The position numbers were made by a program, and so were the translations under genes. This document shows positions 37,397 to 44,835 of a stretch of DNA of 64,000 nucleotides, one piece after another. The notes under the pieces were generated by a model. The model was not told the DNA's origin, did no database searches, and saw nothing but the letters and a program-made list of their open reading frames with translations. This DNA is from Paenibacillus albicereus. Lineage in GTDB: Bacteria; Bacillota; Bacilli; Paenibacillales; Paenibacillaceae. Every line of letters begins with the position of its first letter. The stretch's first letter is position 1. The stretch spans positions 4,895,001 through 4,959,000 of the forward strand of contig NZ_CP051428.1 of assembly GCF_012676905.1 (NCBI RefSeq), given 5' to 3'.

Positions 37397-38424
37397 CGCA
37401 GCTCCTCCTTCCAGAATCGGCCGTCCTCGCGGATGCACAGCCGCGACCGCCCGTCCTCCGACGGCGCCGACAGCTGGAACAGCCCGCTCGTCGTCTCGGC
37501 CTGCGGCGAGATCGTCCAGCCCTCGCCGGTCATGAGCTCGGCCGCGTCGGAGGCGAACCGGCCCTGCGCTTCATAATAATTGCGCTGCCGGTAGTACAGC
37601 CGCCTCAGCTGCCATTTGATCCGCTCGTCCTCGGTCAGCTCGAACGCCGGCGTGTCCGCCTCCGCGAACTGCACGTAGCCCCACAGCTCCGGGTAGTGCA
37701 TGTTGACGAGGCCCATCGGCGACCATACCCAGTTGTCCTCGGGACAAGGCCGCCCGGTCTCCGGGTCGAGCCGCTTGACGTAGCGGCCGTCCACGACGTC
37801 GACCTGCCACTGCACCCGCGAGAAGTTGACCCGCCAGCACTCGCCCGCAGCCGGCGGACGGCCTTCCGCCGCGCACTCCTTCAGGCTCGCCCACGGCATC
37901 GCGACCTCGACGCTCCACCGCCGGCTGTCCGCGCCGGGACGGTTCAGCTCGCCCTCGACATGCACCGCCGTGCGCAGCCCCGCGATATCCCAGCCGTTCA
38001 CCGGCGGCCCGCCGTCGCGGTACGGCCTCGGCAGCAGCAGGTCCCACACCGTGCCGAGCGCGTTGATCTCAAGCTCGTAGTAGCCATGGGAGCTTCCATT
38101 CGCATCGATGAAGATTTCGAAGTCGTTGTCCTGAAAAATGACCGAGTCCCGCTCCGTCAGCGTCGCCCAGACCTCATCGTCCTCAAGCTCCGCTCCGACA
38201 TAGAAGAACTCGTCGTCCCACCGCATCTTGGCCCGCGTCCGCTTCGCCGGACGGGGACGGAGGTCCCCCTCGATGTCGACGAAGTCGTCCGTCCACGCCG
38301 CCGCTGCCCAAAACGGCTTGTCGAGCCGCCCGTCCAGCTCCAGCGGGCCGCTCGCCCGCTCGCAGCGGTAGCTCTTGGGCTCATACCGTTCGATCGCCGG
38401 CTCCGGCACTCCGCTCCGGTTCAT
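37393..38424 (-). CDS. Carbohydrate-binding family 9-like protein
   Basis: A 343-aa protein of the CBM9-like beta-sandwich fold. Typical segments are LELDGRLDKPFWAAA, AKMRWDDEFFYVGAEL, DNDFEIFIDANGSSHGYYELE and VEVAMPWASL. It has no signal peptide, so it probably acts inside the cell, as do many signal-less CBM9-like proteins encoded next to glycoside hydrolases; the last 80 residues are an unrelated tail. It lies 22 bases after the GH29 gene and overlaps the next gene by four bases. GGGAGAG precedes ATG 38424. Confidence 0.82.
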   Translation of the reverse strand: MNRSGVPEPAIERYEPKSYRCERASGPLELDGRLDKPFWAAAAWTDDFVDIEGDLRPRPAKRTRAKMRWDDEFFYVGAELEDDEVWATLTERDSVIFQDNDFEIFIDANGSSHGYYELEINALGTVWDLLLPRPYRDGGPPVNGWDIAGLRTAVHVEGELNRPGADSRRWSVEVAMPWASLKECAAEGRPPAAGECWRVNFSRVQWQVDVVDGRYVKRLDPETGRPCPEDNWVWSPMGLVNMHYPELWGYVQFAEADTPAFELTEDERIKWQLRRLYYRQRNYYEAQGRFASDAAELMTGEGWTISPQAETTSGLFQLSAPSEDGRSRLCIREDGRFWKEELR

Positions 38425-38446
38425 CCGCTCCACTCTCCCTGCCCCT

Positions 38447-39733
38447 TCAATTATGGGTGACGACGGCGCCCGAGCCGCCGTATAGGTCGATCTCTTCGTC
38501 GAACTCCAGCTTGATGACCGTCACCTGCTCATGCGTGTGCTCCGGCTTCAGGCCGATCCACGTCGTGCCCGGAATGTCGAACCACGGCACGCCGCCGTGG
38601 ATGTCCCACTCCAGCTCCTGGCCGCTGTGCAGCACGCTCGCCCGGCGGATCGGATTGCACAGCCCTTTCAGGCAGACGCCTTCCTTGGGCGTGTCGCGCA
38701 CGAACAGGTAGAGCGTCCGCCGGTCCGCGGACAGCGTGCTGCCGCCCGGATAATAGCGCGTCATGACGCCTTCCCCGGTGCCGAACACCGCCTCCTCATG
38801 GTCGCGGATCCAGCCCCCGAGGCCGAGCAGCACCGCTTCCTGCCGCTCGTCGATCGTGCCGTCCTCGCGCGGCCCGATGTTGAGCAGCATGTTGCCGCCC
38901 ATCGCGATGCAGTCGCAGAACATGCGGATGATCTGGCCGAGCGACTTGTACTTGCAGTCCGTCGGCACGTAGCCCCAGGACGTGTTGATCGTCGTGCAGA
39001 ATTCCCACGGCCCCTCCGGTCGCGTAATCGGCAGGCCCTGCTCCGGCGTCTTGTAGTCGCCGTGGCCCTGCAGCCGGGAGTTGACGATGAGCTCCGGCCG
39101 CAGCTCCAGCAGCCGCTGCTTGAATTCCGGCAGCCCCCACTGCTCCGCGCTGCGCTCCCAGTCCCCGTCGAACCAGAGCAGGTCGACCGGACCGTAGTCC
39201 GTCAGCAGCTCCCGCAGCTGGGCGTCGTTGAACGCCAGGAACCGCTCCCAGGCCTGCGGCCGCTGCACGCCGTCCGCCGGCGAGGAGAAGCGGTTCGCCG
39301 CGGACGGGTCGTCCGGCGCGCGCCCTCCCTCGAAGACGCTCGGATAATCCGGATGCGACCAGTCGATCAGCGAATAGTACAGGCCGCAGCGGATACCCCG
39401 CCCGCGGATCGCATCCGCATACTCGCGGACGAGGTCCTTTCCCGCCGGGGTCTTCTTCACGACGCTCAGCTCGCTCTGCTTCGTGTCCCACAGCGCGACG
39501 CCGTCGTGATGCTTCGTCGTCAGCACGGCGTATTTCGCGCCGGAGCGCTCGATCAGCTCCGCCCAGCGCTCCGCGTCGAACCTGGACGCCGTGAAGCCGT
39601 CCAGCTGCTTCATATAATCCTCGTACGACAGCCGCCCGTTGTAGAACGACCACGACTCCGCCACTCCGTCCACGGCATAGATGCCGTAATGAATGAAGAT
39701 GCCGAGCTTTGCTTCCTCAAACCATTTCTGCAT
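38447..39733 (-). CDS. GH29 alpha-L-fucosidase (intracellular)
   Basis: A 428-aa GH29 glycosidase that releases alpha-linked L-fucose with retention. Recognisable segments are WFEEAKLGIFIHYGIYAV, YAVLTTKHHDGVALWDT (His75-His76) and VDLLWFDGDW with the nucleophile Asp189; GGNMLLNIGPREDGTI is the usual late motif. No signal peptide is present, so substrate must be imported. First gene of a minus-strand operon with the CBM9-like and transglutaminase-like genes. It is divergent from a sugar ABC importer across a 475-bp regulatory region with repeated motifs. Confidence 0.92.
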   Translation of the reverse strand: MQKWFEEAKLGIFIHYGIYAVDGVAESWSFYNGRLSYEDYMKQLDGFTASRFDAERWAELIERSGAKYAVLTTKHHDGVALWDTKQSELSVVKKTPAGKDLVREYADAIRGRGIRCGLYYSLIDWSHPDYPSVFEGGRAPDDPSAANRFSSPADGVQRPQAWERFLAFNDAQLRELLTDYGPVDLLWFDGDWERSAEQWGLPEFKQRLLELRPELIVNSRLQGHGDYKTPEQGLPITRPEGPWEFCTTINTSWGYVPTDCKYKSLGQIIRMFCDCIAMGGNMLLNIGPREDGTIDERQEAVLLGLGGWIRDHEEAVFGTGEGVMTRYYPGGSTLSADRRTLYLFVRDTPKEGVCLKGLCNPIRRASVLHSGQELEWDIHGGVPWFDIPGTTWIGLKPEHTHEQVTVIKLEFDEEIDLYGGSGAVVTHN

Positions 39734-40208
39734 GCCCTTCCCGCCTTTCGGTTCGGTTTACCGCTTTCATTCTAGAAGCGGCCTTCTGCCGCGTAAAGAT
39801 GTCATTCCTTGCCTTGCGTCATGCTTGCTGTCACGGCATTCTCTCGTGTTGACGCAAAACTGACATTCATGTAAGCGCTTTTCTTTTGGGACGCTTCGAC
39901 GATAGTCATTTCTGCTCCGCCGCGTCGGCCAAGCTCGGGGCAGAAATGACATCTTGCACGCGAAACCCTTGCCTGCAGTGGAATCGGCGCATTTTTCCGG
40001 AGCAGATTTCGCCCATCCGGGACTTGAAGACGCCGTTGCCGAAACGACATATTTACGCTTTCTCCGGCGTCCGGCTATGCTGATGCAAACGCTTCATTTC
40101 CGGAGCGCTGCCGATCGAGCGACAGCTTTTGCCCGTTCCGGCTCCGCTAGCTCCGGCATTTGGCGTCATCTTTTCTCCCCTTTATTCCACACGAAAGGAG
40201 GTGCAACG
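39734..40208. promoter_or_regulatory. Divergent regulatory region between fucosidase operon and sugar importer
   Basis: It contains four or five copies of a 15-bp motif close to AGATGTCATTTCTGC: 39797-39811 (plus), 39855-39869 (minus, diverged), 39901-39915 (plus), 39940-39954 (minus) and 40038-40052 (minus, diverged). The copies at 39901 and 39940 form an 11-bp inverted repeat. Two cre-like sequences are at 39869-39883 and near 40083-40097. No gene was seen here. The motif spacing and orientation fit an AraC-type activator; the membrane AraC sensor at 44.8 kb is one candidate. Confidence 0.6.
39869..39883. promoter_or_regulatory. cre-like catabolite-repression site
   Basis: ATGTAAGCGCTTTTC fits the CcpA consensus WTGNAANCGNWNNCW with one mismatch. 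It lies between the two divergent sugar operons, where CcpA sites are common. Confidence 0.5.
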
Positions 40209-41165
40209 ATGGGAACGACGAATACAGCCGCCGGCGCGCAGATGCAAGTCCTGCCGCAGAAGCGCCGAGGCTGGAGACGGATTCTGCGCAACTGGGAGCT
40301 GTACGTCTTCATCGCCCCGGCTTTCTTCTACTTCCTGATCTTCGCCTACGGGCCGATGTACGGCATCCAGATCGCGTTCAAGAACTACGTGCCGACGCTC
40401 GGGTTCGCCGGCAGTCCGTGGGTCGGGTTCGACCATTTCACCCGCTTCTTTGATTCCTATTACTTCTGGGATCTGATCTGGAACACGCTCAGCATCAGCC
40501 TGTACGAGCTGGCCGTCGGGTTCCCGATCCCGATCATCCTGGCGCTCGCGTTCAACGAGGTGAAGAACGGCTGGTTCAAGAAGACCGTGCAGACCGTCAC
40601 CTATGCGCCGCACTTCATCTCCGTCGTCGTCATGGCGGGCATGATCATCACGTTCCTGTCGCCGTCGACCGGCATCATCACCCACATGCTCGAGTGGATC
40701 GGGATCGATCCGCCCGACTTCCTGACCGATCCGCGCTGGTTCAAGACGATGTACGTGCTCTCCGGCGTCTGGCAAGGCGCGGGCTGGGGCACGATCATCT
40801 ACCTGGCCGCCCTGTCGGGCGTCGATCCCGGCCTGCACGAGGCCGCGATCATCGACGGCGCGAGCCGCTTCCAGCGCCTGCGGCACATCAACATCCCGAC
40901 ACTCGTGCCGACGATGACGATCCTGCTCATCCTGAACATCGGCAGCCTGCTCAGCGTCGGCTTCGAGAAGATCCTGCTGCTGCAGAATCCGCTCAACATG
41001 GAAGCCTCGAACATCATCGCCACGTTCGTCTACAAGGCGGGCCTCGTCGACGCCCAGTACAGCTTCTCGACGGCCGTCGGCCTGTTCAACTCCGTCATCA
41101 ACTGCATCCTGCTCGTCGCCATCAACCAGATCGTGCGGCGCACGAGCGAGAACAGCCTATGGTGA
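40209..41165 (+). CDS. Sugar ABC transporter permease (LplB type)
   Basis: A 318-aa CUT1-family membrane subunit with six membrane segments; the first follows RNWELYVFIAPAFF. The EAA coupling loop reads HEAAIIDGASRFQRLRHINI. LplB-type permeases work with a YtcP-type permease and an LplA-type lipoprotein, both encoded next. No ATPase gene is present, so a shared MsmK-like ATPase elsewhere is likely. AAAGGAGGTG lies six bases before the ATG; the open frame upstream to 39954 is part of the regulatory region. Confidence 0.92.
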   Translation: MGTTNTAAGAQMQVLPQKRRGWRRILRNWELYVFIAPAFFYFLIFAYGPMYGIQIAFKNYVPTLGFAGSPWVGFDHFTRFFDSYYFWDLIWNTLSISLYELAVGFPIPIILALAFNEVKNGWFKKTVQTVTYAPHFISVVVMAGMIITFLSPSTGIITHMLEWIGIDPPDFLTDPRWFKTMYVLSGVWQGAGWGTIIYLAALSGVDPGLHEAAIIDGASRFQRLRHINIPTLVPTMTILLILNIGSLLSVGFEKILLLQNPLNMEASNIIATFVYKAGLVDAQYSFSTAVGLFNSVINCILLVAINQIVRRTSENSLW

Positions 41166-41202
41166 CCCGAATCCGATTCCGCCGAAAGGAGGGCTGCCGC
41201 CC

Positions 41203-42117
41203 ATGGCCAGCCAAGCGATCCGCGAATCGCGCGGGGACCGCATCTTCCTCGCCGTCAACTATGTCTACCTGCTGATCGCGCTCGTCATCGTCGCCTATCC
41301 GGTGCTCTACATGCTGAGCGCCTCGATCAGCAGTCCGCAGGCGGTCGGCTCGGGCGAGATGTGGCTCTTTCCGAAGGGCATCACCTTCGAAGGCTACGAG
41401 CGGGTGTTCCAGGACAACCGGATCTGGAGCGGCTACGCCAACACGATCCTCTACACCGTCGCCGGCACGCTCGTCAGCCTCGCGGTGACGCTGCCCGCGG
41501 CCTACGCCCTCGCCCGCCGCGACTTCGTCGGAAGGAACTTCTTCATGGCCATGTTCATGGTCACGATGTTTTTCGGAGGCGGACTCGTCCCCTCCTACCT
41601 GCTGGTGAAGGACCTCGGCATGATTAACACGATCTGGGCGATCATCCTGCCCGGCGCCGCCTCGATCTACAACATCATCGTCACCCGGACGTTCTTCATG
41701 TCCACCATCCCGAGGGAGCTCGAGGAGGCAGCCCAGATCGACGGCGCTTCGACGACGCGCCTGTTCCTCACCGTCGTGCTGCCGCTGTCGATGCCGATCG
41801 TCGCCGTCATGGCGCTGTTCTACGGCGTCGGCCAATGGAACAGCTACTTCTCGGCGCTGATCTACCTCAACGACGAGACGAAGTACCCGCTGCAGATCAT
41901 CCTGCGCCAGATCCTCGTCCTGCAGGAGATGTCCGCCCAGACGGGCGGCGGGATGATCGACGCCTCCACCGCCTCGGCGCTCAACAACAAGGCCGAGATC
42001 GCCGCGCTCGTCAAGTATGCGGTCATCATCGTCGCCACGCTGCCGGTCATCGTCATCTACCCGTTCCTGCAGCGCTACTTCGTGCAAGGAGTCATGATCG
42101 GCTCCGTCAAAGGCTGA
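41203..42117 (+). CDS. Carbohydrate ABC transporter permease (YtcP type)
   Basis: A 304-aa second permease with six membrane segments. The N-terminal stretch IFLAVNYVYLLIALVIVAYP and the EAA loop ELEEAAQIDGASTTRLF are typical of YtcP. AAAGGAGGGC lies about 10 bases before the ATG. It is 37 bases after the LplB-type gene and 43 bases before the binding-protein gene, in one operon. Confidence 0.93.
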   Translation: MASQAIRESRGDRIFLAVNYVYLLIALVIVAYPVLYMLSASISSPQAVGSGEMWLFPKGITFEGYERVFQDNRIWSGYANTILYTVAGTLVSLAVTLPAAYALARRDFVGRNFFMAMFMVTMFFGGGLVPSYLLVKDLGMINTIWAIILPGAASIYNIIVTRTFFMSTIPRELEEAAQIDGASTTRLFLTVVLPLSMPIVAVMALFYGVGQWNSYFSALIYLNDETKYPLQIILRQILVLQEMSAQTGGGMIDASTASALNNKAEIAALVKYAVIIVATLPVIVIYPFLQRYFVQGVMIGSVKG

Positions 42118-42160
42118 GCCGCAAGAAAGCGTTATACTAGATCCAAGGGGGAATACGAAG

Positions 42161-43810
42161 ATGTCGACGAAACCTCGCACCAACCTCAGCAAGCTGCTGA
42201 CGGCCGCCATCGGCATGAGCCTGCTGGCAGGCGCCTTGGCCGGCTGCTCCGGCACGAACTCCGGCGCGGACCCTGGCCCGGCCAGCCCGGGCGGCTCCGC
42301 CGGCAACGCCGGCGCGGCCGATTCGAACGTCGCCAAGGAAGGCATGCCGATCGTCAAGGACCCGCTCACGCTCACGCTGATGGCGCCGGACGTCGGCCAT
42401 GCCAAGTGGGAGGACATGGCGGTGCTCAAGGAAATGGAGAAGCTGACGAACATCAAGCTGACGTTCCAGAACGCGCCTCAGGACAGCTTCGAGACGAAGA
42501 AGAACCTCGTCTTCGCGAGCGGCAGCTACCCGGACATCTTCTATGCGGCCGACCTCAAGCCGGCGGAGCAGGTGACGTACGGCTCCCAGGGCGTGCTCCT
42601 CCCGCTCGAAGGGCTGATCGACGGCGGCTACGCGCCTAATCTGAAGAAGATCCTCGACGAGAATCCGCAGATCCGCAAGAACATCACGACGCCGGACGGC
42701 CACATCTACGCGCTGCCGAACGTCGACCTGACGGCCGTCTGGTACCGGAGCCCGATGTGGTACAACGGCGGCTTCCTCAAGAAGCTCGGCGTCACGGAGC
42801 TGCCCAAGACGACCGAAGAGTTCCACGCCTATCTCAAGCGCGTGAAGGCGGAGGACGCGAACGGCAACGGCAAGGCCGACGAGATTCCGCTGACGAGCAC
42901 GAAGCTCGACGACCTGCGCATGTTCTTCTTCGGCTTCTGGGGCATGTATGACGAAGTCATCTACGCCGACAAGGACGGCAAGGTCCACTACTCCCCGCAG
43001 GAGGAAGGCTACAAGGGCTACCTGACGTTCCTGAACCAGCTGTGGAGCGAGGAGCTGCTCGACCACGAGACGTTCTCCCAGACCGACGAGCAGAAGAAGG
43101 CCAAGGGCAAGAACAATCAGGTCGCCGTGTTCAACGATTATTTCCCGTACTTCACGATGGGCGGCGAGCCGAGCCGGGAGCACCCGATGATGCAGCCGCT
43201 GCAGAGCGAGATCGCCGGCACGCCGGTCTACGGCAAGCATCCGGGCCAGTCGGCCAACGGCGTGTTCGCCATCTCCAAGACCAACCCGAACCCCGAGGCG
43301 ACGATGCGCTGGGCCGACTACCAGTACGGCTACGAGGGCTCGCTGCTGTTCAGCCAGGGACCGGAGAACGTGCTGTGGAAATACAGCGACAAGGCGTCCC
43401 TGACGAAAGAGCCGCTGGACGTGCCGGGCGGCGGCAGCCGCGACGACTACAAGGGCACGCTGACGCCGAACTACGGCATCCTGCCTCCGGGCGTCAACCT
43501 GCCGGAGAACAGCAAGGGGCTGCAGTCGGACTTCGACGCCTTCATCAACGAGGAGAACGAGAAGAAGCTCGTGCCGATCGGCAAGATTCCGTTCCCGAAC
43601 GTGTTCCTGACGCCGGAGGAGCAGTCCGAGGTGACCGCGATGCTGTCCGACATGAACCCGTACGTCGAGCAGATGGAAGCGAAGTTCATCACCGGCCAGG
43701 AGCCGCTCTCCGGCTGGGACAAATACGCCGCCCAGCTGAAGAAGATGGGCAGCAACCGCATCGTCGAGATCTACCAGGCGGCCTACGACCGCTGGAACGG
43801 CTCGAAGTAA
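42161..43810 (+). CDS. Sugar-binding lipoprotein of the ABC importer (LplA/YtcQ type)
   Basis: A 549-aa extracytoplasmic binding protein. The lipobox is ALAGC with Cys29, followed by a Gly/Ala/Pro spacer. The fold is SBP_bac_1-like: ILKEMEKLTNIKLTF-like wording (VLKEMEKLTNIK), ASGSYPDIFYAADL and GHIYALPNVD. The large size is characteristic of LplA/YtcQ-type receptors for complex oligosaccharides in Paenibacillaceae. AAGGGGGAAT lies about eight bases before the ATG. The gene neighbourhood suggests a fucosylated oligosaccharide as ligand, but the sequence itself does not show it. Confidence 0.9.
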   Translation: MSTKPRTNLSKLLTAAIGMSLLAGALAGCSGTNSGADPGPASPGGSAGNAGAADSNVAKEGMPIVKDPLTLTLMAPDVGHAKWEDMAVLKEMEKLTNIKLTFQNAPQDSFETKKNLVFASGSYPDIFYAADLKPAEQVTYGSQGVLLPLEGLIDGGYAPNLKKILDENPQIRKNITTPDGHIYALPNVDLTAVWYRSPMWYNGGFLKKLGVTELPKTTEEFHAYLKRVKAEDANGNGKADEIPLTSTKLDDLRMFFFGFWGMYDEVIYADKDGKVHYSPQEEGYKGYLTFLNQLWSEELLDHETFSQTDEQKKAKGKNNQVAVFNDYFPYFTMGGEPSREHPMMQPLQSEIAGTPVYGKHPGQSANGVFAISKTNPNPEATMRWADYQYGYEGSLLFSQGPENVLWKYSDKASLTKEPLDVPGGGSRDDYKGTLTPNYGILPPGVNLPENSKGLQSDFDAFINEENEKKLVPIGKIPFPNVFLTPEEQSEVTAMLSDMNPYVEQMEAKFITGQEPLSGWDKYAAQLKKMGSNRIVEIYQAAYDRWNGSK

Positions 43811-43985
43811 GGCGCTAGGCGCGCGGCGGGGCCGGAGCGCGTGCGCCGGAGTGGCGGGCGGGCGGCGAGCTCCGGTTCGCAGGCGCGGCGGGCGCGGCGG
43901 GGCCGGAGCGCGGGCGCGGCAGGGCCGGAGCGCGGGAGCGGCCGGCTCCGGCTCGCGGGCGCGGCGGGCTCCGGTTCGCAGCCCC
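43811..43985. repeat. GC-extreme degenerate tandem array
   Basis: Several copies of a core GGGCCGGAGCGCGNGNGC and of GCTCCGGTTCGCAG repeat over about 170 bp directly after the binding-protein gene. Copies are imperfect and spaced by about 25-30 bp. Confidence 0.7.
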
Positions 43986-44102
43986 TCCTATGAATGGGAA
44001 GAAGAAGCTCCTTTCCCGCCATTTCCCGCCATCGCTGGCCATTCCCATCAGGATTTCCGCGTTGCTCTATACGGAGCCCGCATCCGCTTGAGGCTTCGTG
44101 CG

Positions 44103-44288
44103 CTAACGAAACAATAGGACGCTATTTGCTCGAAATCGGTCGAATGAAATGGCTAACGAAACTCACAAGCGCTATGGGTCGATAAATCGCTGGAAATACC
44201 GCTTTATCAACTGAATAACGCTTGTGGGTTTCGTTAAAAAAATTTGAACGACGATTTTCAGCGAAATAGCGCCGCTCTGTTTCGTTAG
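44103..44288. repeat. 186-bp imperfect inverted repeat (long hairpin element)
   Basis: Arms 44103-44171 and 44219-44288 are about 70 bases long and complementary over most of their length. Both ends of each arm carry (C)TAACGAAAC or its complement (44103-44112, 44153-44162, 44228-44236, 44279-44288). The 47-base loop contains a further GATAAA/TTTATC stem. The element is much AT-richer than its surroundings. It resembles dispersed repeats I recall from Paenibacillus genomes; it could be a mobile repeat or a structured RNA. Confidence 0.75.
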
Positions 44289-44601
44289 AAAAGCGACTCG
44301 AATGGATGGGCGGCCTACCACTCCGAGAGAGAATCAAAACGAGCCGAAAAGCCGCCAGACGAGTAAGGTGAAAAGCGGAGAAATTCGTTTTCGCCAAACA
44401 CGTTCATAAGCCTGCGGTTCTCCGTACCAAGAACATGCTGCCAGCGCGCGCATGAACGCAAACAAACCCGGAGGGACCAAGCAGCGGCTGCTCCTGCTTC
44501 GTTCGTCCGGGCTTGCATGTTCGGATCGGGCTTCATGCCCTATCGAGAGGCGCCCCGACAAGGGAGCTTCTTCTCTCGTTCAAGGTCGCCAGCGCGCAAT
44601 A

Positions 44602-44703
44602 GCGCCCCGACAAGAGTGCTTCCTCCCATGTTCATGCCGCCGGCGCGCAATGGCGCCCCGACAAGAGTGCTTCCTCCCATGTTCATGCCGCCGGCGCGCA
44701 ATG
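44602..44703. repeat. 51-bp tandem direct repeat
   Basis: Two copies (44602-44652, 44653-44703), identical apart from the junction bases, beginning GCGCCCCGACAAGAGTGC, with partial degenerate copies on both sides. The period is 17 codons, but no supported gene runs through it. Confidence 0.85.
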
Positions 44704-44770
44704 ACGCCCCGCCGGCGCGCAATGCCGCTCCGACAAGGACATTCTCCCCTTGTCGCAACTGCTCTCGCGC

Positions 44771-44792
44771 AATGGCTCCAGCAAGGGAGCTT
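44771..44792 (-). terminator. Possible terminator hairpin of the AraC sensor gene
   Basis: Arms GCAAGGGA and TCCCTTGC with a 6-base loop lie about 45 bases past the stop codon on the minus strand. There is no clear T run. Confidence 0.35.
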
Positions 44793-44835
44793 CTTCCCTT
44801 GCCCCACCGCCCGCGCGCTCGCCTGCTTCGGCCGC

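Larger units (their letters stand above)
43811..44835. other. One-kilobase intergenic region built largely of repeats
   Basis: Three blocks follow one another: a GC-extreme degenerate tandem array (43811-43985), an AT-richer 186-bp hairpin element (44103-44288) and a 51-bp tandem repeat (44602-44703). Between them no gene with a ribosome site was recognised. Confidence 0.7.

Noticed and set aside
44602-44703. 51-bp repeats as a CRISPR array
   Set aside because: Copies are directly adjacent with no unique spacers, and no cas genes are near.
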